This document shows positions 56,566 through 64,000 of a stretch of DNA of 64,000 bases, in pieces. The first letter of the stretch is position 1. The number at the start of each line of letters is the position of its first letter. The notes beneath the pieces are model-generated. The model had not been told where the DNA came from, ran no database searches, and was given only the letters and a program-made list of their open reading frames with translations. Origin of the DNA: Uranotaenia lowii. Lineage: Eukaryota; Arthropoda; Insecta; Diptera; Culicidae. The position numbers and the translations under genes were made by a program. The stretch spans positions 315,317,536-315,381,535 of the forward strand of contig NC_073693.1 in assembly GCF_029784155.1 (NCBI RefSeq). The letters are read 5' to 3'.

Positions 56566-58538
56566 CCCTCATCCGCATTAGGGTGTCATTTTGACACCAT
56601 TGCAAGTTTGAAGGCTTGTAACTTTTTTCAGAAGCTTCAAAATACAAAAATTTCTTCGGGGACCCTAAATGAATTCAAAAGTTCTTCAATATTGCATCTT
56701 TACTTTTTTTATGGACGAACCCTGGAAGCCTGGACAAAAAAACTCCCTTTTCCGACTTTTGGTGTCATTTTGACACCACAAAAGGAAAATCTATTTAAGT
56801 CGTTTGAATTATTATGAACTTCATATAAAACTTATATCAATAGAAACCTTGTAATGTCAGTGAAATATGTTTAGAACATTATATACAGCTAAAGTTACAA
56901 GTTTTCTCGTTATTCAGCATGAAAGAAAAAAAAATCTGAAAAAACATGCCTCACGAAAACTGCTGTAGTTCATATGTTACACGTTCAAAAAAAAATTGGC
57001 CTTATGCATATGAAAGCTGAAGTTAATGCCTACATCATGAAGACAAGAAATATTTTTTTAAATTTTTTTTAATGAAATGGTCACAAAAAGTTCAAAAAAG
57101 TGGTCTAAAAAACCTACTTTTCATTCGATTGCTAGTAAATACTGTTTGAGCGATGGTAGAGTTTTGAAAAAAATATGACTACAAAATGTATTAAAATTCC
57201 AACATTTTGCTGTCTTTAGATTTTTGATGCAACAAAAATTGAGTTTACTGGAATTTTTCAAAGTTTACTACTTTGCGCGATTTTTTTACAAATTGAAATT
57301 TCATCTGTTTTTGTGGTCCACCGTCAGGTTGTACCCGGATTATCAGTGCTTTTACTTTGTTTGGACCAACCAAGAGTATATTCATTGGAAAGCACATTTA
57401 ATCTCCATTCTAGTGAGGTGCTACAATTCACGCTGTGAGATTTCACAAAAATATGAAAATAATAAACATAAAATCATTCCTGAATTTCTAGAACTACAAG
57501 CACCTCGTCCAGCAAAACGTGTTTGTTTGCTCTCCGAGTAGGTACCGTGGGTGGTGATTCGGGCAGAGAGCGAAGCCGACAGACGAAATGATGATGCGTG
57601 TCGTACATTTCTTAGTTGGAAATTTTCTATTGACAGTAGTTCACGTTTGCTAGTCACGACACGCATCATTATTTCGTCTGTCGGCTTCGCTCTCTGCCCA
57701 AATCACCACCCACCGTACCTACTCGGAGAGCAAACAAACACGTTTTGCTGGACGAGGTGCTTGTAGTTCTAGAAATTCAGGAATGATTTTATGTTTATTA
57801 TTTTCATATTTTTGTGAAATCTCACAGCGTGAATGGTAGCACCTCACTAGAATGGAGATTAAATGTGCTTTCCAATGAATATACTCATGGTTGGTCCAAT
57901 CAAAGTAAAAGCACTGATAATCCGGGTACAACCTGACGGTGGACCACAAAAACAGATGATATTTCAATTTGTAAAAAAATCGCGCAAAGTAGTGAACTTT
58001 GAAAAATTCCAGTAAACTCAATTTTTGTTGCATCAAAAATCTAAAGACAGCAAAATGTTGGAATTTTAATACATTTTGTAGTCATATTTTTTTCAAAACT
58101 CTACCATCGCTCAAACAGTATTTACTAGCAATCGAATGAAAAGTAGGTTTTTTAGACCACTTTTTTGAACTTTTTGTGACCATTTCATTAAAAAAAATTT
58201 AAAAAAATATTTCTTGTCTTCATGATGTAGACATTAACTTCAGCTTTCATATGCATAAGACAAATATTTTTTTGGACGTGTAAAATATGAAGTACATCAG
58301 TTTTCGTGAGGCATGTTTTTTCGGATTTTTTTTCTTTCATGCTGAATAATGAGAAAACTAGTAACTTTAGCTATATATAATGGTTTAAACATATTCTACT
58401 GACATTACAAGGTTTCTTTTGATGTAAGTTTTGTTTAAATCGGTCTAACACGCCAAAAGTTATAACGATTTGAGCTTGTGGTGTCAAATTGACACCACAA
58501 GTGCTGATTAGGGTAATGAAATCTAATGCGGATGAGGG
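56566..58538. mobile_element. TTAA-flanked 2-kb palindromic element (piggyBac-like foldback)
   Basis: TTAA at 56562-56565 and 58539-58542; ends CCCTCATCCGCATTAG and complement. From ~56850 to 58410 the element is a near-perfect inverted repeat centred at ~57630, with a ~51-bp loop (57605-57655). Subterminal GTGTCATTTTGACAC-type palindromes lie near 56580, 56761 and 58480. The two outermost ~130-280 bp differ between ends. Mirror copies of a 105-residue ORF (57224-57541 and 57719-58036) reflect the palindrome and are not evidence of coding. Removal of the element plus one TTAA restores the ORF2 frame. Confidence 0.9.
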
Positions 58539-58542
58539 TTAA

Positions 58543-59616
58543 GAAACGAGAACTAGAATATTTTTGAATTTGTGCAGATATTTGATAAAGACCTATTATT
58601 TCATTTTGGATAATTCCAAAAGCTTCAGATATATGACAACAGTCTTTTATTCTTTTCGCTTCTAATTCCATTAATCTTGATTTGACTATATGAATGTCTT
58701 TGTCTACGATATGTCGCTCATTCTTACGAATTTGCAAAGTGTTTAAACTATTGATGAAGTAACTCTTCTCCTGATTAACTAATTGGTTCTGTTTCCAGTT
58801 TTCATTTTTGAAAATTTGTTTGATTTTAACTTTAACCAAGTTACACCACCATTCATAACGATACAATACAGTACAATACAATGACCTTGATTTCAAATTT
58901 AAATATTGGCTTTCGATGATATCAGATATTTCTTCATTTCTCAACAAATTTCTTTTAATTTTCCAGTAACTCCTGCCAACAATAGGTAAACAACTTTGGT
59001 TAATTTTTATCTTAATAATGATCGCACAGTGATCTGAGAAGGGAACTGGGATAGTTTCAGCATCAATCACTGATGGAACTAATTGAGAAGAAACATAGAA
59101 TCTATCAAGTCTTGAAAGGGAAAAACCTCGGGTAAAAGTGTATGTATTCTTTTTTAAATGAACTAAAACATCCTTCAAATCTAAAGCGTCAACGACTCGT
59201 TTCAAACTCACTGAGAAACATCGAGAGCTACTATTCGAATCAAATTGATTGATAATGCAATTAAAGTCACCCTCAAGTACTGAGTAAAAGGCCCCAGGTT
59301 TACTGAAATGTACAGGTAAATCTTCTATGAACAATTTTTCTCTTTCTTTATACTTATTGTTTCCAGAAAAAGCGTAAACATTTACATAATTTATGCCATT
59401 AACAACATTTCGTACTAAAATACCGGTTCCCGTGTTTTGGTCATTAACATTCAAAATCGCAAAATGAGAAGGGATAAAAGAGAAGTTCTCATAGCTTAGC
59501 TCTTGTAGAAAAAATAAATCTATATCGTTCCAAATAAAGTCCCTTAAAAGATTTTGGTAAATAGCTGTTCTCGTGCTGTTTAAATTAACAGTTGCTACTT
59601 TTATGATAAAATTCAT
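58543..59616 (-). CDS. L1/Tx1-like ORF2: APE-type endonuclease
   Basis: The most likely start is the ATG at 59616 (MNFIIKVATVNLNST), 11 codons inside the longest frame. Endonuclease residues: N in VNLNST, E in FLQELSY, D and N in LEGDFNCI, and SDH in PFSDHCAII. A linker of ~170 residues follows, up to SSSRFL at the TTAA insertion. The endonuclease nicks the target to prime reverse transcription. All motifs are present and the frame is open. Confidence 0.87.
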
Positions 59617-59843
59617 AGTAATTAAATTTAAAAAATTCAAAAATATCACAAAACTAATTGATTGTTTAAAGAAAAAAATATCAACAAAAAGAAAACAAAA
59701 AATAAAAATTGAAATAGAAAGATAAATAAAACCTATCCCTCCTTTCTGAATTAATATTACCTAACTTTAAAAACAAAATCAAAAGAAAAATCAAACTAAG
59801 AAGAACTTAAGAAAAGAAGAAAAACTTTAATAAAAAAAATATC

Positions 59844-60431
59844 CTACTGCGACGAAGACGTTTTATTACTCGCTGCTATCTTCTGCTGCTTCGATCTACC
59901 ACGTGTTAGCATACTCTGAGACGATGATATTTTTGCCGTTGACTTACCGGGAGATGTACCCAAATCTGACTCGGTTGAGTTTTCGGATACAGTTGGCAAA
60001 TTTCGAGTCTTCCTTTTCCTACCTTTGCTGTTTTTCGTTTCCTCCAAACCATCGGTCATCTCGGCATCGTTGGATTCCGACAATTCGCTATCAGAAACAT
60101 CTTCGCTGTCTCGGCCACCATCATCCTCCCGTTGTTGTTCATCCTCCGTTTGTTGAGTGACCATTTGTTTTGTTGCACCGAACACTTCCGGTACAGCAGT
60201 CGTGGTCGGCACCATCGTCTTCGGCTCCTCAACCGGCTTCGGCTCATCATTCGGCTTCGGTACATCTATCAGCTTCGGCTGGCTATTCGGGTTCGAATTT
60301 TTCTTCTCCAACACCTTCCCCAGAACGATCATACCATCACTTTGGTTATCCACGTTGGTTTTGCGGTTTGGAAACCAACGGCTGGTGCTAGCTGCGACAT
60401 CACTATAGCGTGCTGGAGCATTTTGGTTCAA
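59844..60431 (-). pseudogene. L1/Tx1-like ORF1, C-terminal part
   Basis: Acidic and Ser-rich, then basic: NQNAPARYSDVAASTS near the start, PKPNDEPKPVEEPKT, a D/E-rich stretch, then GRKRKTRN. It is offset in frame from the RRM-like part at 60445-60891. No CCHC knuckle is found at the junction where related ORF1 proteins usually have one. Confidence 0.65.
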
Positions 60432-60444
60432 ACGATCGTTGATG

Positions 60445-60891
60445 TTAATGCCTCGTTTGGGGCATCAGTCCCTCGTAGTAAATACGTGCCTGGAAATTTG
60501 GGACGTGCAAAGTTGCTGGAATTTCCTTTTGTATCTCCATATGCACTCCCCTTACTGACGTCCATATTGGAAAGCCAGTGTCCGCACCGTACTTTTCTTT
60601 CACCATCCGATGAATTGTTCCGTATTTAGATAGCACTTCCGAGATTTCTTGGTCCTCAACCTCCGGCGGAAGGTTAAAGATCCGGACATACTTAAAAATG
60701 TTGGCCGCTTCAGATATGGTCACCTTTGTCGATTGACCATCATCATATCCAAACTGCATTGTAGATGGAAGCTGCAGTATGGTTTCCTTCAATTGCTTTT
60801 CCGTCTTGAATTTAATATACACGCTGTGCTCTTTGGGCTCTTTATACATGGCCAATAAACTGTCAGGGCTCAGCTTCATCTCAGACTTCAT
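60445..60891 (-). pseudogene. L1/Tx1-like ORF1, RRM-like N-terminal part
   Basis: A 148-codon frame with an RRM-like fold signature: EHSVYIKFKTEKQLKETI, then YVRIFNLPPEVEDQEISEV, LSKYGTIHRMVKEKY and PIWTSVRGVHMEI. It ends ...ARIYYEGLMPQ with an early stop. RRM-type ORF1 proteins coat LINE RNA. Lies just upstream of the second ORF1 piece. Confidence 0.7.
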
Positions 60892-61149
60892 AAACTGGAA
60901 AATACCATTTACAGTTGGTTCGATTTTTCCGGGTCCGAAATGAACTCTAAGCGAGTTTGCACGGGCTTCCTCTATAATTTTCTAAGTTCCGATTAGTCAC
61001 ATACAACACAACGTTGTCGAACTTTCGACAGCACAAACTAGAAGTTTCAAGGCCAAACTACACACTGCCAAAACTTGCGAGCACCAATGTGATTCAGAGC
61101 ACTATTTAAAAACACAACCTTATAGCTCGGCTGCTCAAGACGAACTGAA

Positions 61150-61744
61150 TTGAGAGGGTCCAGAAAAAATTTCTCCGTTTCGCATTGCGTCATCTGCCTT
61201 GGCAAGATCCCGTTCGAATGCCACCGTACTCCGATAGATGTGGTCTATTATCATTGACGTCGCTGAGTCAAAGGAGAATTTATCTACAACGAATGTTTGT
61301 CTATGATATCATTACAAATGCTATCGATTGTCCGCAACTGCTTTGCTCTTTGAACCTACACGCTCCAGCTCGACCACTTCGTTACCAGACTCTTTTCTGG
61401 CTACCAAGAAGCAGAACAGTATTCGGCCAAAATCATCCACTACAACGATGCTGCCAAGTGTTTAATTTTTTTTTTGTTTCGATTATAGTCGTTTTACCAT
61501 CATCATGGCATTCGCGACTTTATCAACGTTACAGTTGGCGGATCGTTATTGAAAAACTTATCCGATACAACTGTGTTCGAAATTTACTCTTGGGCTCGAA
61601 CTCGCGGACATCTGCTCAGGAGACAACAGACTTGCCAACTGAGCTATATCACAAGCCCGCCAAGTGTTTAATGATGTTTCTTATCTGTTCGACTTCAATG
61701 TATCCAAAGCAAAATTTAAATGTTTGATTCGTGATGTAGCCTAA
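61150..61744 (+). pseudogene. Jockey-like LINE ORF2, C-terminal piece (second part)
   Basis: Continues the 52795-54303 RT after the nested LINE: the first piece ends in HAVHIER and this piece resumes in QKKFLRFALRHLPWQDP. Then RRIYLQRMFVYDIITN and, past a SINE insertion (61467-61658), SYLFDFNVSKAKFKCLI, with a stop at 61742-61744. Frame is open apart from the SINE. Confidence 0.85.
61453..61672 (-). mobile_element. SINE copy with 14-bp target duplication, inside Jockey 3' end
   Basis: Body 61467-61658 with poly(T) at left, full tRNA-related part and A/B-box complements. The duplication GCCAAGTGTTTAAT is exact at 61453-61466 and 61659-61672. It interrupts the Jockey coding frame. Confidence 0.94.
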
Positions 61745-62264
61745 TTTTAAGCCAACTTTATAACCTAATTTACGGTCACGTTGATACTTATGATCTGTAT
61801 GACAACCCAGTCAAAGACATCAATAAATAATTGACATTATTGACTTAGATGAGCATTATGACCCAGTTGAATGGCGTTTGTTTGTAGACAATCAGGGTTC
61901 AACATTCCTCGATCATTTGCTCCCGCTCAACACACTCGAAGCATTTTGTTCGAGCAAAACTCGTCGTTCTTCGTATGTTAGTTGTTCACACTCTCTTGCT
62001 CAAAACAAAAAAAAATGCTCGCCCATTCTTTTCTCCTCTTCCTCATCGAAAAGTTTTGTAGCCCGAAAATTGTGAGTGCGCGCGTTTCGAAAACTGCCCG
62101 GGTTGCGAAATGAGCAAAAACAAACGAGCACACGCTCCCCCTGCTCATTTTTTTGCGATTGCGTTTTGCTCTCAAATTGGTTAATTTTTAGATGCTCTTC
62201 CGACACACTCGCGTGTGTTGAAGCCTGGACAGTGGACAGTAGCAAACAAAGCTTGAAGGCTGTC
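61745..62264. other. Jockey 3' UTR and unclassified sequence
   Basis: About 100 bp after the Jockey stop is likely its 3' UTR. The remainder (61860-62264) has ORFs on both strands that mirror one another and no recognised domain. Confidence 0.45.
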
Positions 62265-62267
62265 TTA

Positions 62268-63187
62268 GGGGCCGTTCACTAATTACGTAAGCACGATTTT
62301 GGAAATTTTCAACCCTCCCTCCCCCCTGGTAAAACAAAGTAAGATTTTTCAAAACCTCCCCTCCCCCTTAGTAAGATCTTACGATTTTTTTATTCTGTGA
62401 AAAATTGACACGTTATTTCAAAAATAGCTTGAAAATATTAAAAATGTGATATCCATGCTTCAAAGCAAAGCACTTTTTAAGTCAAACCTAATAACTGCAT
62501 TTGAAAAGCACAATTTATACAAAACAACAGATGAAATGTCATAAACGATTATAGAGAACATTATATAAGACATAGAATTCTCGAGGTAAAAATAATCTTT
62601 ATTAAATTTCCACATTCGAATAAACAATATAGAATCTAAATTCCGATTTAAAAAAAAGAGTTAAAGATCAGGTTAGCACAAGGTACCATAAAAATCACCT
62701 GAAAATCATAAAAATCAAATAAAAAATTCATACAATTAAGTTGTCAACTAACCTAAAAGCTCAGACTCACTTCAGCGGCATGCGATAAAGTTAAAAGATT
62801 TCTTTGGTAAATCTTTCGTAAATTTTAGAGTTGGTAGTGCCTATCACTGATAAACCTGTCCTAAAATTCATTATCTAAAGCGCCTTAAATTGATAAAGCA
62901 ATGATCTTTTTTAATAATAAGACAAAGTGTTTTTGGTGGCATGTTGGTTTGAATTGATTCTCTATAAATTTTATAGAACCAGCTTTTTTCTATTAATTTA
63001 AATACATTAAAAGATAAATAACATACCATGAAGAATAACCAACAAATAGGTAGTGGTTATTATCAATATAACATTTCTTACGTAAGATTTTTGGAAACCC
63101 CCCCTACCCCCCTAGTAAGAAATCGTAAGAAAATGTGAACCCCCCCCCCCCCCGCCTTATGTTCTTACGTAATTAGTGAATGGCTCC
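62268..63187. mobile_element. 920-bp MITE with TTA target duplication (PIF/Harbinger-like)
   Basis: TTA at 62265-62267 and 63188-63190. Ends are GGGGCCGTTCACTAATTACG and an imperfect complement (TAATTAGTGAATGGCTCC). GTAAG / CTTACG words and C-rich tracts recur subterminally (62315-62370, 63080-63155). No transposase. The superfamily call rests on the 3-bp TTA duplication and G-rich ends. Confidence 0.8.
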
Positions 63188-63284
63188 TTACTACGTAAAG
63201 GAAATAACAACCTTTCAATTCCCTTAGCCCATGCCGTCAACCCGAAAGAAACATACGATACTATGGGTTTGATACTAGGCTTAA

Positions 63285-64000
63285 CCCTCATCCGCATTAG
63301 ATTTCATTACCACAAGCTCAAATCGTTATAACTTTTGGCGTGTTAGACCGATTTAAACATAACTTACATCAAAAGAAACCTTGTAATGTCAGTAAAATAT
63401 GTTTAGAACATTATATTTAGCTAAAGTTACTAGTTTTCTCGTTATTCAGCATGACAGAAAAAAAATCCGAAAAAACATGCCTCATGAAAACTGCTGTAGT
63501 TCATATTTTACACGTCCAAAAAAATATTTGCCTTATGCATATGAAAGCTGAAGTTAATGCCTACATCATGAAGACAAGAAATATTTTTTTAAATTTTTTT
63601 TAATGAAATGGTCACAAAAAGTTCAAAAAAGTGGTCTAAAAAACCTACTTTTCATTCGATTGCTAGTAAATATTGTTTGAGCAGTAGTAGAGTTTTGAAA
63701 AAAATATGACTACAAAATGTATTAAAATTCCAACATTTTGCTGTCTTTAGATTTTTGATGCAACAAAAATTGAATTTACTGGAATTTTTCAAAGTTCACT
63801 ACTTTGCGCGATTTTTTTGCAAATTGAAATTTCATCTGTTTTTGTGGTCCACCGTCAGGTTGTACCCGGATTATCAGTGCTTTTACTTTGTTTGGACCAA
63901 CCAAGAGTATATTCATTGGAAAGCACATTTAATCTCCATTCTAGTGAGGTGCTACAATTCACGCTGTGAGATTTCACAAAAATATAAAAATTATAAACAT
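63285..64000. mobile_element. Second copy of the TTAA palindromic element, cut by window end
   Basis: TTAA at 63281-63284, then CCCTCATCCGCATTAG. From ~63360 it follows the arms of the 56566-58538 element almost base for base. Its terminal section matches the right-hand end of that element (ATTTCATTACC...CACAAGCTCAAATCG) but lacks the GTGTCAAATTGACAC stretch. The second arm would lie beyond 64000. Confidence 0.88.

Larger units (their letters stand above)
54304..61149 (-). mobile_element. L1/Tx1-like LINE inserted in the Jockey element
   Basis: Minus-strand element. Its 3' end is at left, with an A-rich tail seen as a T/C-rich run at 54305-54345; its 5' region is at right (~60900-61149). It carries ORF1 (59844-60891, broken) and ORF2 (54427-59616, interrupted by the 56566-58538 palindrome). 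Without that insertion the element is ~4.9 kb. Jockey coding sequence resumes on its right side. Exact target duplication not resolved. Confidence 0.82.

Noticed and set aside
57224..58036. Two mirrored 105-residue ORFs as a conserved gene pair
   Set aside because: They are the two arms of the TTAA palindrome; identity follows from the inverted repeat, and no family is recognised.

Overview
The window looks like a repeat-dominated, gene-poor stretch of an insect nuclear genome, most likely a mosquito or close dipteran relative. The reasons are a tRNA-derived SINE with A/B boxes and a conserved 3' tail, a DD37E-type mariner, R1-like, Jockey-like, RTE-like and L1/Tx1-like LINEs, a Helitron, a Ty3/gypsy gene and many MITEs, all in AT-rich DNA with no bacterial gene organisation. 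The species call is inference. I found no convincing complete host gene; one short candidate first exon (37674-37727) is the only host-like coding signal.

Layout. 1-4571: end of an RTE-like LINE fused to a 9-bp minisatellite and then to a very uniform 11-bp minisatellite. 6893-16320: a nest of transposons consisting of a TTAA-flanked element, a ~7.2 kb Helitron containing Jockey, RTE and SINE insertions, a foldback element, and a second TTAA-type end. 17500-25171: two related ~2.5-3 kb elements, each preceded by a degenerate GACTTGAGG-type array; their cores are inverted arrays of other short repeats. 27791-29790: a second, nearly pure 9-bp minisatellite. 33915-34842: a TA-flanked MITE. 38640-39060: 3' end of an R1-like LINE. 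39981-45904: a Ty3/gypsy gag-pol locus on the minus strand with intron-like interruptions. 45983-46246: a cluster of six covarying hairpins. 46274-47576: a complete mariner-type element. 47579-49090: the 5' part of an R1/LOA-like LINE. 52005-52502: a foldback MITE. 52795-61744: a Jockey LINE split by an L1/Tx1-like LINE, itself split by a ~2 kb TTAA palindrome, with a SINE in the Jockey 3' end. 62268-63187: a Harbinger-like MITE. 63285-64000: the start of a second copy of the TTAA palindrome.

The coding content is replication machinery of mobile elements: APE endonuclease, reverse transcriptase, RNase H, integrase, Gag with CCHC knuckles, and mariner transposase. Most copies are broken. The least damaged are the L1/Tx1-like ORF2 (one internal stop plus one precisely removable insertion), the RTE-like RT, the gypsy gag and the mariner ORF, whose third catalytic acidic residue reads as lysine. 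The non-autonomous elements interlock with the autonomous ones, so a relative insertion order can be read at several places.

The points most worth a second look are: (i) the gypsy pol gene interrupted by a 74-bp GT-AG segment flanked by a 10-bp direct repeat containing AGGT, and a phase-compatible gag/protease junction around a MITE; (ii) the palindrome cluster upstream of gag, in which stem bases change in compensated pairs; (iii) the TTAA palindrome family; (iv) the two modular elements at 18-25 kb; and (v) the near-pure 9-bp and 11-bp arrays.
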